64,000 nt of DNA from Nocardioides sp. Root682 (lineage in GTDB: Bacteria; Actinomycetota; Actinomycetes; Propionibacteriales; Nocardioidaceae). The stretch is from assembly GCF_001427795.1 (NCBI RefSeq), contig NZ_LMHJ01000004.1, forward strand, positions 1-64,000, given 5' to 3'. The first letter of the stretch is position 1. Each line of letters starts with the position of its first letter. The position numbers and the translations under genes are program-made. Below the pieces are notes generated by a model. The model was given only the letters and a program-made list of their open reading frames with translations. It ran no database searches and was not told the DNA's origin. Below, one piece after another: positions 8,100 through 16,732 of the stretch.

Positions 8100-9451
8100 C
8101 GGCGGGTCGCCAGGGGTGCGAGGACGAGGATCTTCCACAAGTCGTCTCCTTCAGTTGTGTCGCCGTCGGTCAGTCCGGGCGCGGAGGCGTCCTCGCCCCG
8201 GCCGACGGCCAGGTCGTAGGCCACGCTGCCGCTCGAGTCCGGCCAGATGCCGCCGCGGAAGGTCAGGCCGCACGCGGCCGGAAGGGGTCCGCGACCGTCG
8301 CCCTGGGGACAGGGCAGGTTGCGAGCCCCGCGGACCGCGGTCGGGTTGTCGGGAGCGATGTCGCAGTGCGCCAGCACGTCGACCTCGCGGGTGTCGGTCA
8401 CCCGCGGGCTACGCCGTTGCTTGGGCGGCAGGTAGCCCTTCAGGCAGGACGGCGGGTTGTTGAGCGCTGCGCGCAGGTCGAGCTGTACGTCGCCCTGCTC
8501 GGCCCGGGGATTCACCGCGGACTGAACGCGGGCGATGGTCGCCGGGTAGACCACCAGCGTCTGGCGGATCTCGGGCAGGTAGGTGTTGAGGACCTGTGCG
8601 TTGGTGGTCAGGTTGGCGAGCAGCATCGGCAGCGTCGGCTGGAGGTCCTTGACCGTGGAGGTGGCGGCGCCGAGGCCGCCGGGTGCCGACTCCAGCAGCG
8701 CGCGGAGGTCGGCGCTGTCGTTCTTCGCGAGCGCCGCGGTCACGTCATCGAGGGACTCGGCGTAGGCCCGGGTCGAGGGGCCGAGGTCCTGCTGGGTGTC
8801 GAGGACCGGCTCGAGGACGGCGATCAGCGACGTCGTGGCATCGATCTGGGACTGCGCCTCGCCCAGCAGCGATCCGGCCGAGGAGACGAGCTCGTTGAGC
8901 TCGGGGCCGGAGCCGCCGAGGCCGTCGTCGATCTGGTCGAGGACGCGCTGGGTCTCCTGCTTCGGCACCGACTCGAGGAGCCGGTTCACCGAGTCCAGCA
9001 CCGGCGTGATCTGAGGCATCTCGACCGCCCGGTCACGAGGGATGGCGTCGCCACCGGCAAGGAACGATCCCTTGCCCTTGCCCTTGGTCGTGGAGGGGTT
9101 GTCGGCGGGTGGGACCAGGTCGACGTACTGCTCACCGATGGCGGACGTGCTGTGCAGCTCGGCCTTCGATCCGGCGGGGATGTCGGCGTCGTTGTCGATG
9201 CGGAGCGTGGCGATGGCGCCGTTGTCGCGCACCACCAGGTCGGAGACCAGGCCGACCCGCACGCCGCGGTAGGTCACGGTGGCCTTCGGGTAGAGCCCGC
9301 TGGCGTCGGCGAAGTCGACCGTGACGTCGTACACGCCGATGCCCACCATCGCGGGCACCTTGGCGTAGTTGAAGAACGCCAGGCCCAGCGCGATCGACGC
9401 GAGGACCGCGAAGATCCGCAGCTGGCGCTTGATCAGGGGTGTCAGGAGCAT
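8096..9451 (-). CDS. MCE family protein, MceF position
   Basis: A 451-residue MCE protein. It has an N-terminal membrane anchor (RQLRIFAVLASIALGLAFF), an MCE beta-barrel domain (YDVTVDFADASGLYPKATVTYRGVRVG) at about 40-120, and a long helical/coiled region that builds the periplasmic tunnel. The low-complexity C-terminus is followed by a short RR tail. As the sixth MCE gene it corresponds to MceF. Its start codon overlaps the mceE stop (TGATG), showing translational coupling. The complex carries hydrophobic substrates (sterols or fatty acids) through the cell wall. Confidence 0.85.
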   Translation of the reverse strand: MLLTPLIKRQLRIFAVLASIALGLAFFNYAKVPAMVGIGVYDVTVDFADASGLYPKATVTYRGVRVGLVSDLVVRDNGAIATLRIDNDADIPAGSKAELHSTSAIGEQYVDLVPPADNPSTTKGKGKGSFLAGGDAIPRDRAVEMPQITPVLDSVNRLLESVPKQETQRVLDQIDDGLGGSGPELNELVSSAGSLLGEAQSQIDATTSLIAVLEPVLDTQQDLGPSTRAYAESLDDVTAALAKNDSADLRALLESAPGGLGAATSTVKDLQPTLPMLLANLTTNAQVLNTYLPEIRQTLVVYPATIARVQSAVNPRAEQGDVQLDLRAALNNPPSCLKGYLPPKQRRSPRVTDTREVDVLAHCDIAPDNPTAVRGARNLPCPQGDGRGPLPAACGLTFRGGIWPDSSGSVAYDLAVGRGEDASAPGLTDGDTTEGDDLWKILVLAPLATRR

Positions 9452-10665
9452 CAGCAGAGTCCTAGCAAGTGGAGCAGGCAGCCGGGCTTCGGTTGCGGGG
9501 CGGGGGCGGGGGCAGGGGCAGGGGCCGGAGCCGGGACACCGGCCTGGTCGCCGGCGGGATCGGTCGGAGCCTCGGCCTGCCCGTCGGTCGCGTCGGCGGC
9601 GGGCGGCGTCAGCGGGTCCTGGACGGGGTCGCCGGCCTGGAGGGCGGGCGGCACGCCGCCGAGCCAGCTGTCGACGAGGCTGCCCGTGCGCAGGTCGAGG
9701 GTGGCGAACAGGTTGGCGTAGTCGCCCTTGACCGCGTTGCTGGTGGTCATCACCGGGAACGGGATGGTGAGCCCGAGCTTGAGCGCCTCGGGGAGGGTCT
9801 CGCTGGCCTCGCCGAGGTTGGCCAGGATCGGTCCGAGCGAGTCGAGGTTGGCGAGCAGAGCGGTCTCGCTGGCCTGTACGACGCGCACGGCGCGGTCACC
9901 GGTGCGGCCGGTGGTCGTGACTGCCTTGACCAGCCGGGCGCGCTCCTCCTCGAGAGCCTGGAGCCCAGGGGAGATGCGGTCGATCGCGGTGGCGATGGCG
10001 GACCGGTCGCCGCGCAGCCCCGCGCTGAGGGAGTCCAGCGATTCCAGGGCCGAGACGATCTCGCCCCGGTTGGCGTCGAGGACGGCAAGCAGGTCGTTCG
10101 CCCGGCGGATCAGGCCCTTCGTGTCCGGCACCCGGTCGTGCAGTGCGGTCGAGAGCTCACCGGTGATCGTGCTGATCTGCGACAGGCCCCCGTTGTTGAG
10201 CAGCAGCGCGACCGCGCCCAGGACCTGTTCGGTGGCGGGGTAGGTGCCGGTCTGATCGGCGCCGATGACGTCGCCGTCGCCCAGCCGCGCGCTCGTTGCG
10301 GCCTCCGGGACCGACACGTCGACGTACTGCGCGCCGAGGAGGGTCTTCTGTCCGACGGCGAACACCACGTTCGCGGGCAACGGTACGTCCTCGAGCAGTC
10401 GCATCTCGACGACGGCTTCCCAGTCCTGGACCTCGATCTTCGCGACCGTGCCGATGACGACGTTGTCCTTGAGGACCGTCGAGTTCGGCACCAGGTTCTC
10501 GATCTGGTCGAAGTGGACCTCGACGCTGTAGCCGTCGTCGCCCACGGCCACCTGGCCGGGCAGGGTGTTGTCGTTGGGCTGGATCGCGCAGCCGGAGCTG
10601 ATCAGGGCGGCCACGATGACGGCCGGAGCGATCCGGCGCAGCCGGCGCAGGTTCGGGGTGCTCAT
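9451..10665 (-). CDS. MCE family lipoprotein, MceE position
   Basis: A 404-residue MCE subunit with a lipobox (LISSGCAIQP, lipidated Cys26). This is the diagnostic difference between MceE and the other five MCE proteins. The MCE domain begins at YSVEVHFDQIENLVPNSTV. The C-terminus is an unusual Ala-Pro repeat (APAPAPAPAPAP) encoded by GGGGCN repeats, followed by PKPGCLLHLLGLC. It overlaps mceD by 4 bp and mceF by 1 bp. The Ala-Pro tract probably varies between strains. Confidence 0.85.
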   Translation of the reverse strand: MSTPNLRRLRRIAPAVIVAALISSGCAIQPNDNTLPGQVAVGDDGYSVEVHFDQIENLVPNSTVLKDNVVIGTVAKIEVQDWEAVVEMRLLEDVPLPANVVFAVGQKTLLGAQYVDVSVPEAATSARLGDGDVIGADQTGTYPATEQVLGAVALLLNNGGLSQISTITGELSTALHDRVPDTKGLIRRANDLLAVLDANRGEIVSALESLDSLSAGLRGDRSAIATAIDRISPGLQALEEERARLVKAVTTTGRTGDRAVRVVQASETALLANLDSLGPILANLGEASETLPEALKLGLTIPFPVMTTSNAVKGDYANLFATLDLRTGSLVDSWLGGVPPALQAGDPVQDPLTPPAADATDGQAEAPTDPAGDQAGVPAPAPAPAPAPAPQPKPGCLLHLLGLC

Positions 10666-11795
10666 TCGGTCCCTCCCGTTCCGCCGACAAGCGGCAGGCC
10701 ACCGGTGTCGCCGCCCGGCAGCAGGCCGACCAGGCCCAGCAGCGGGTCGAGCGCCTTGATGCAGTCCTCACTGGTGCCGCCGGCGCCGAGCAGCGCACCG
10801 CACAGGAGCTGGGAGACGCTGTCGAAGTTGGTGGCCGTCGCCCGTCCGGTGATGGCCCCGTCCTGGATCGTGTTGTGCAGGCCGATCAGCGAGTGGGGTG
10901 CCACGTGCAGCACACCGGCGAGCTCGTTGGACCGATCAGCCAGCGTCGCCGCCAACGTGTTCAGCGAAGCGACGGAGTCGGTCACCCGTCCGCCGTGCTT
11001 CTCGAAGTACTTCTCGGTCGCGGCCAGCACGGTGGCGAGGTCCTTGATCGCCCCGCTGAGGTTCGTCTTGTTGCTCGCGAGCACGCCGCTGACGTCGTCG
11101 AGCTCGGTGGTGAATCCCCGCACCGCAGCGTCGTTGAGGGCCAGGTTGCGGGTGAACGTGTTCAGGTTCTTGACGGTGCTGAACAGGTCGGACCGGCCGT
11201 CGGACAGGGCGGTCGCGGCGCCCCGGAGCTCGGCGATCGAGGTGCGCAGCTGGGTGGAGTTGCCGTCCTGCAGGGCGTTCTCGAGCGAGGTGATGGCCAC
11301 GGCCAGCGGTCCGGACTTCTTGCCCTCATCGGGGCCGAGCGTGGTCGCGAGGTCGGTGAGCTGCTGCTTCACGTCGTCGAAGGTGATCGGCACGGCGGTG
11401 CGGTCGAGGCCGATGACGTCGCCGTCCTCGAGACGGTCGCCGCCGGAGTAGACCGGGTCGAACTGCACGAAGCGCCCGCTGACCAGGCTGGGGGACACGA
11501 TCGCTGCGTGGGCATCGGCCGGGATCGGCTGGCCGGCGTCGACCTCCAGGGTCACGAGGACGCCTTCGTCGTCGTTCGTGATCTTGGCGATCTCGCCGAC
11601 CCGCACCCCGAGCACCTTGACGTCGTCGCCGACGTTGAGGCCCTCGGCACTCGCGAACCGGGCCTGCACCGTGGTGCTGCCGTTGTCCCGGGTCCACAGC
11701 AGGACGGCGCCGAGGAGGGCGAGGACGACCAGGGCCGTCATCAGCCCGCGCCCGCTGCGCAACGAGTTCCACAGGGAGGTCAGACGGTTGGTCAT
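10662..11795 (-). CDS. MCE family protein, MceD position
   Basis: A 377-residue MCE subunit: N-terminal membrane helix (GLMTALVVLALLGAVLLW), MCE domain from TTVQARFASAEGLNVGDDVKVLGVRVG, then the long helical tunnel region, and a Gly-rich C-terminus (GGDTGGLPLVGGTGGTE). ATGA overlaps with both neighbouring mce genes place it firmly in the operon. It is the fourth MCE gene, hence MceD by order. It is probably a subunit of a heterohexameric MCE ring with the other five. Confidence 0.85.
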   Translation of the reverse strand: MTNRLTSLWNSLRSGRGLMTALVVLALLGAVLLWTRDNGSTTVQARFASAEGLNVGDDVKVLGVRVGEIAKITNDDEGVLVTLEVDAGQPIPADAHAAIVSPSLVSGRFVQFDPVYSGGDRLEDGDVIGLDRTAVPITFDDVKQQLTDLATTLGPDEGKKSGPLAVAITSLENALQDGNSTQLRTSIAELRGAATALSDGRSDLFSTVKNLNTFTRNLALNDAAVRGFTTELDDVSGVLASNKTNLSGAIKDLATVLAATEKYFEKHGGRVTDSVASLNTLAATLADRSNELAGVLHVAPHSLIGLHNTIQDGAITGRATATNFDSVSQLLCGALLGAGGTSEDCIKALDPLLGLVGLLPGGDTGGLPLVGGTGGTE

Positions 11796-12784
11796 GGGGT
11801 CACTCCGGAGAGGATCGGGGCCAGCGTCGAGGGCGCCGTGAGGTTCTGGATGTACGCGTCGAACCAGGGTCCGCTCGCGAGCGCCTCGCCGAAGGCGGTG
11901 GCGTAGCCGCGCAGCCCGGTGATGCTGGCCTGCAGGTTGTCCTTGTTCTTGTTGAGCACGTCGACGACGCCGTCGAGCTCCTTCAGCGCAGGGCCGAGGA
12001 CGTCGTCGGTGTCCTTGAGCATCCGGCGCAGCTGGGTGGCGAGCTCACGCGCGCTCGACAGCAGGCTGACCACGACCTCCTGCCGCTCGTCGAGCTCGGT
12101 GAGCAACGAGTTGCCGGAGCCCAGCAGCGAGGCGATCTGCTCGTCACGGTCGGCGAGCACGCCGGTGACGCGGTCGGCGCGGTCGACCAGCGAGCGCAGC
12201 TCGTCGTCGTTGTCGGAGATCGCCGACGAGAGGGCGGTGATGCCTTCGAGCGCAGGCCCGAGGTCGGGGCTGGTGGCGCTCAGCGTCTTCGAGGCCTGGT
12301 CGAGCGCGGCTGCGAGCTGCGGCTTGTCGATCTCCGCGGTGGTCTCGGTGAGCTCGTTCAGCGTGCTGGTGAGGTTGTACGGCGACGAGGTCCGCTCGAG
12401 CGGGATGGAGTCGTCGGCGCCGAGGCTCCCGCTGCCGCGCGGGTCCAGCTCGATGGCGGCTCGCCCGAGCAGGGTGACCGTGATGATCCGCGCCTCGGTG
12501 AGGTCGCCGAGGGTGACGCCGCTGTCGGTGATCACGACGTCGGCGACGACGTGCTCGCCGTCGAGACGTACGTCGCGGACCTTGCCCACAGCAGCGCCGG
12601 AGATCATCACGGAGTCGCCGCCCTTGAGGCCGCCGGCTTCGGCGAACTGCACGTGCAGCACCTCGTTGTTGCCGATCAGCGGCAACCGGTTGATGTTCAG
12701 CGCAGCGAGCACCACCAGCACCAGGACGAGGGTGCCGATCAGGCCGCGCGCGGCCAGACGGTCGGGACTGGTGACCCTGCTCAT
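11792..12784 (-). CDS. MCE family protein, MceC position
   Basis: A 330-residue MCE subunit. The start at 12784 (MSRVTSPDRLAARGLIG) overlaps the mceB stop by 4 bp; an in-frame extension to 12817 would run into mceB and is rejected. A membrane helix (LIGTLVLVLVVLAALNI) is followed by the MCE domain (VLHVQFAEAGGLKGGDSVMISG) and a helical region of repeating LxxAL heptads. It belongs to the Mce importer in the cell envelope. Confidence 0.85.
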   Translation of the reverse strand: MSRVTSPDRLAARGLIGTLVLVLVVLAALNINRLPLIGNNEVLHVQFAEAGGLKGGDSVMISGAAVGKVRDVRLDGEHVVADVVITDSGVTLGDLTEARIITVTLLGRAAIELDPRGSGSLGADDSIPLERTSSPYNLTSTLNELTETTAEIDKPQLAAALDQASKTLSATSPDLGPALEGITALSSAISDNDDELRSLVDRADRVTGVLADRDEQIASLLGSGNSLLTELDERQEVVVSLLSSARELATQLRRMLKDTDDVLGPALKELDGVVDVLNKNKDNLQASITGLRGYATAFGEALASGPWFDAYIQNLTAPSTLAPILSGVTP

Positions 12785-13836
12785 TTCTTGCACCTCGGGG
12801 CGTCGGAGTAGATCCACGGCGTCGTGATCGGGGCAGCGTCGACGAGACCGGTCTGCACGCGGACCCCGCAGAGGAAGAAGTTGAAGAAGTTGCCGTAGGA
12901 CGCGGAGTTCTGCAGCGTCCGGTAGTGGCCGGGCAGGTTCTGCAGCACCTGCTCGAGGGTGTCGGACTCGCTGTTGATGCCGCGGGCCGCGGTCGCCAGG
13001 CCCTGCAGGTCGGCGCGGACGTCGCCGCGGGCCCGGCTGAGCAGTGTCGAGGTCTCGGTCGCGAACCGGTCGATCCGCGCGGCGGCGTCGAGGACCTGGG
13101 TGTCCTGTTTGTCCAGCCCTGTCAGGAGCGTGTCGAGCCGGTCGAGCAGCAGCCCGACGGTGTCCTTGCGTTCGTCGACCGTGCCGAGCACGTCGTTGAG
13201 GTTGCGGATCACCTGCCCGATCAGCTCCTCGCGGTTGCCGATCGTGGTCGTGAAGGACCCGACGTGCTGGACCAGGGTCGCCACGGCGGACTGCTGGCCC
13301 TGGAGCACCTGGACCAGCTGGCCGGAGAGCTCGTTGACCTGCGTGGGACTGAGCCCGGCGAAGAGCGGCTTGAAGCCGTTGAGCAACGTATCGAGGTCGA
13401 GCGCGGACGCCGTCTGCGTCGCCGGGATCGTGCCCCCCTTGGCCAGCTCCTCACCCTTGGCCTTCGGGTCCTGGGTCAGCTGGACGACCCGGTCGCCGAT
13501 CAGGTTGCGGTACTGGATGGTCGCCCGCGTCGCCGTGCTCAAGGCCTGGTCCTCGGTGACGTCGAAGCTGACGATGACCGTGTTGTCGGGCTGGACGTCG
13601 ATGTCGCGGACCTTGCCGACGTCGACGCCGGCGATCCGGACCTCGTCGCCGACGGCGAGGCCGGACACGTCCTCGAACACCGCCCGGTAGTCGTAGCGGT
13701 CGCCGGGTCGGTACTCCCCGGTCACGGCCGCAACCCACACCGTGAAGGCGGCGGCCATCGCGAGGAAGGCGCTGAACTTGATCAGGTCGGCGCGCTGGCG
13801 CCGCTTCTCCGGACTGAGTCGATGTGCGCGCGTCAT
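12781..13836 (-). CDS. MCE family protein, MceB position
   Basis: A 351-residue MCE subunit with a cytoplasmic basic start (MTRAHRLSPEKRRQRADLIK), a membrane helix, and the MCE domain (YDYRAVFEDVSGLAVGDEVR). The C-terminal signature ASYGNFFNFFLCGVRVQ is a well-known MceB landmark. It overlaps mceA and mceC by 4 bp each. Role: a tunnel subunit of the lipid importer. Confidence 0.88.
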   Translation of the reverse strand: MTRAHRLSPEKRRQRADLIKFSAFLAMAAAFTVWVAAVTGEYRPGDRYDYRAVFEDVSGLAVGDEVRIAGVDVGKVRDIDVQPDNTVIVSFDVTEDQALSTATRATIQYRNLIGDRVVQLTQDPKAKGEELAKGGTIPATQTASALDLDTLLNGFKPLFAGLSPTQVNELSGQLVQVLQGQQSAVATLVQHVGSFTTTIGNREELIGQVIRNLNDVLGTVDERKDTVGLLLDRLDTLLTGLDKQDTQVLDAAARIDRFATETSTLLSRARGDVRADLQGLATAARGINSESDTLEQVLQNLPGHYRTLQNSASYGNFFNFFLCGVRVQTGLVDAAPITTPWIYSDAPRCKK

Positions 13837-15038
13837 GGCAGCTGCGCCCCTCCCTTGAGCAGGCCGAGCAGGGTGTCGAGGGCCGCTTCGTCCGGCGTCG
13901 GCTGCGGGCCGACGTACGGATTGGCACCGGTCCTCAGCGACGGCGGCTGCTTCTCGGCCTCGTCCGCGTCGATGTACGGCAGGCCGTAGCAGACGGGTCC
14001 GCGGACATCGCCCTGCAGCGGCAGGTTCTCGCCGTAGGTGTACGGATCACGGCCGGGGATGAGGCGGGTGATGGTGGTGACGCCGGGATGGGTGCCACCG
14101 ACGGCGGCCTCCGCGAGCTTGTTGGCGTTGGCCAGGCCGAGCACCGTGCACGGCAGCTCGGGGGAGTAGCGCTCGAGGACGTCGCTGACCGGCTGGAGCA
14201 GGCGCAACGAGGTGACCAGGCCCCTCTCGGAGCTGCGCAGGAGGACGTCGGCCTGGTCGCTGAAGCCGGTCAGGCTCCGTTCGAGAGCACGCAGCGAGGC
14301 CTGCTGGCGGACCAGGGTGTTCGAGATGGTGCCGGTCTGGCTGAGTGCGCTGATCAGGTCGGGCCGGGCGAGGTCGTAGACGTCGGCGACGTCGTCGGCA
14401 GCCCGGAGGTCGGCGCTCAGGGTCCGCAGGGAGGGGTTGAAGGACCGCAGGTAGGTGTCGGTCTGGGTGATCAGGTCACCGATCAGCTCGCCGCGCTCGT
14501 CGACGGCTCCGGCGACGGCGGTCAGGGCGGAGTTCACGTCGGCGGGGCGGGCGACGGCCAAGACGGCGGTGAGGTTCTCGAAGGCCTCGTCGACCTCGAC
14601 GGTCACCCGGTCGGCCGGGATGACGGCGCCGGCCCGGATCGTCTCGGCCCCGTCGCCCGAGCTGTCGGGAGAGGGCGGGGTGAGCTGGACGTACTTCGCG
14701 CCGAACGCCGTCGGCGGGACGATCTGCGCCGTCACGTCGGCCGGCACCTGGTCGACCTTGTCGGAGTCGATCTCGAGGTCGATGGTGACATTTGCGCCGT
14801 CGGTGCGGATCTCGGCGACCCGGCCGATCTCGACGCCCCGGAGCTTGATCGGCGCGCCGGAGGCCAGGGTGAGGCCGGCGCGGTCGGCCTCGACCGAGAC
14901 GAGCACGTTGTCCTCGAAGGCCCCGCGGTACTGCGCGATCGTGCCCGCGATCACCAGTCCGATCAGGGCGATGAACAGGAAGCCGAACACGACCTGGCGG
15001 TCGATCCGGTGGGAGTGAGTCCCAGATGAAGTGGTCAT
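13833..15038 (-). CDS. MCE family protein, MceA position
   Basis: A 401-residue MCE subunit beginning MTTSSGTHSHRIDRQVVFGF. The start at 15038 is chosen over 15074, which would run back into yrbEB. A membrane helix (LFIALIGLVIAGTIAQYRG) leads into the MCE domain (ASGAPIKLRGVEIGRVAEIR). The C-terminus contains LPCTVLGLANANKLAEAAVG and VCYGLPYIDADEAE, typical of MceA. The ATG lies 7 nt after the yrbEB stop. First of the six MCE genes. Confidence 0.88.
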   Translation of the reverse strand: MTTSSGTHSHRIDRQVVFGFLFIALIGLVIAGTIAQYRGAFEDNVLVSVEADRAGLTLASGAPIKLRGVEIGRVAEIRTDGANVTIDLEIDSDKVDQVPADVTAQIVPPTAFGAKYVQLTPPSPDSSGDGAETIRAGAVIPADRVTVEVDEAFENLTAVLAVARPADVNSALTAVAGAVDERGELIGDLITQTDTYLRSFNPSLRTLSADLRAADDVADVYDLARPDLISALSQTGTISNTLVRQQASLRALERSLTGFSDQADVLLRSSERGLVTSLRLLQPVSDVLERYSPELPCTVLGLANANKLAEAAVGGTHPGVTTITRLIPGRDPYTYGENLPLQGDVRGPVCYGLPYIDADEAEKQPPSLRTGANPYVGPQPTPDEAALDTLLGLLKGGAQLP

Positions 15039-15045
15039 GGCCGGT

Positions 15046-15882
15046 TCACCCCGCGATGTGGACCGAGGGCCCACCCCAGACAGCGATCGCGAAGATCAGG
15101 TCGATGAACATGGTGCAGATCAGCGCGGACCGCACCGCCTTGCCGACCGCGGCACCCACGCCGGCAGGACCGCCGGAGGCGCGGAAGCCGTGGTAGCAGC
15201 AGATCGAGACGATGACGAGTGCCATCAGGATGACCTTCACCATCGCCAGGAAGATGTCGCTGGGGACCAGGAACGTGTCGAAGTAGTGCTGGTAGGTGCC
15301 CGGCGGCTGGTCGTACCCGACCGTCACCACGAGGTAGGTCGCGAGCCAGCACATCATCAGCGCGATCGCGAACAGCGGTACGACGGCGATCAGTCCCGCG
15401 ATGATCCGGGTCGTGACGAGGTAGGGGACCGGCGGGACGGCCATCACCTCGAGGGCGTCGATCTCCTCCGAGACGCGCATCGCACCGATCTGCGCGGTGA
15501 ATCCCGCGCCCACCGTGGCGGTCAGGGCGATGCCGGCGATGATCGGTGCGACCTCGCGGGTGTTGAAGTACGCCGAGAAGAACCCGGACAGCGTGGAGAC
15601 GCCGATGTTGTCGAAGGAGGTGTAGGCCTGCAGCCCGACCTCGATCCCGGAGGCGGCGGTGAGGAAGCCGATGACCAGCACCGTGCCGCCGATCAGCGCG
15701 AGCGCACCGGAACCGAGCGCCACCTCGGCGAGGAGACGGACGACCTCCCTCGGGTAGTGCTTGAGCGCCCGCGGCATGTGGGAGTAGGCGTTGCCGTGGA
15801 ACGACAGCTGGTCGCCCAGGTTGCGCAGCGCACCGGTCGGCCGGGCGAGGTGGCGGGAGACGTCCGTCCGGGTCATGGCCAT
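15046..15882 (-). CDS. MlaE/YrbE family permease (YrbEB)
   Basis: A 278-residue integral membrane protein of the MlaE family, the permease half of the Mce ABC importer. Hallmarks are FNTREVAPIIAGIALTATVG, GAGFTAQIGAMRVSEEIDAL and about six hydrophobic helices ending AIAVWGGPSVHIAG. The start ATG lies 1 nt after the yrbEA stop. No ATPase (Mkl/MceG) is encoded here; as in mycobacteria it is probably elsewhere in the genome. Confidence 0.9.
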   Translation of the reverse strand: MAMTRTDVSRHLARPTGALRNLGDQLSFHGNAYSHMPRALKHYPREVVRLLAEVALGSGALALIGGTVLVIGFLTAASGIEVGLQAYTSFDNIGVSTLSGFFSAYFNTREVAPIIAGIALTATVGAGFTAQIGAMRVSEEIDALEVMAVPPVPYLVTTRIIAGLIAVVPLFAIALMMCWLATYLVVTVGYDQPPGTYQHYFDTFLVPSDIFLAMVKVILMALVIVSICCYHGFRASGGPAGVGAAVGKAVRSALICTMFIDLIFAIAVWGGPSVHIAG

Positions 15883-15883
15883 G

Positions 15884-16732
15884 TCAGGCTCCGAGCTTGA
15901 TCTGGAGGAACAGCGCGGAGATCACGCTGTTCGCGGCGAAGAGCAACATGAACGCGAAGACCACCGTCTGGTTGACGGCTTCGCCGACACCCTTGGGGCC
16001 GCCCTTGGCGTTGAGCCCCAGGTAGCAGGCCGTCAGGCCGGCGAGCATCCCGAAGACCGCGGCCTTCGCCTCCGAGGCGAGGAAGTCGGGCAGGCCGACC
16101 AAGAGGGTCAGGTCGGAGAGGTACAGGCCGGGCGTTGCGCCCTGCAGGACGACGGAGAAGAAGTAGCCGCCGACCAGGCCGACCACGGTGACCATCCCGT
16201 TCAGGGCGACACCGACCAGGGTCGAGGCGATCACGCGGGGGACGACGAGTCGTTCGATCGGGTCGATGCCGAGGGTGACCATCGCGTCGATCTCCTCGCG
16301 GATCTTGCGGGAGCCGAGGTCGGCGCAGATTGCGGTCGCACCGGCTCCGGCGACGACGAGCACCGACACGATCGGCCCGATCTCGCGAACCACCGCCACC
16401 GCCGCACCGGCGCCGGCGAGGTCGACGGCTCCGATCTGGATGAGCAGCTGGTTGACCTGGAAGATGATCACGACACAGAACGGGATCGAGACGAGCAGCG
16501 CCGGCCAGAACGACACGTTGGTGATGAACCACGCCTGCGAGATGAACTCGCGGAAGTGGAACTTGCGCGTGAACATCTGCTTGAAGACGGTGCCGACGAA
16601 GCTGTAGAACGCCCCGAACGTGCCGAGCGTCTTGAACGGCATCGAGGAACGCACCGCTTCGCGGGCGATCTGGCGGGCTTCGGGCGACATCCCGTCGGGG
16701 CCCTGGCGTTCCCTGGTCGGGGCCAGTGTCAT
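15884..16732 (-). CDS. MlaE/YrbE family permease (YrbEA)
   Basis: A 282-residue MlaE-family permease that pairs with YrbEB. The family motif is seen in VVREIGPIVSVLVVAGAGAT and SRKIREEIDAMVTLGIDP. The start MTLAPTRERQG at 16732 overlaps the upstream GMC oxidoreductase stop by 4 bp (ATGA). A longer in-frame extension on the same strand is a shadow of the oxidoreductase and is rejected. The tight coupling ties the flavoprotein to the transporter. Confidence 0.9.
   Translation of the reverse strand: MTLAPTRERQGPDGMSPEARQIAREAVRSSMPFKTLGTFGAFYSFVGTVFKQMFTRKFHFREFISQAWFITNVSFWPALLVSIPFCVVIIFQVNQLLIQIGAVDLAGAGAAVAVVREIGPIVSVLVVAGAGATAICADLGSRKIREEIDAMVTLGIDPIERLVVPRVIASTLVGVALNGMVTVVGLVGGYFFSVVLQGATPGLYLSDLTLLVGLPDFLASEAKAAVFGMLAGLTACYLGLNAKGGPKGVGEAVNQTVVFAFMLLFAANSVISALFLQIKLGA

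Noticed and set aside
8081..15029. Several long plus-strand open frames opposite mceA-mceF
   Set aside because: All are antisense shadows of clear MCE proteins, with low-complexity Arg/Gly/Asp composition.
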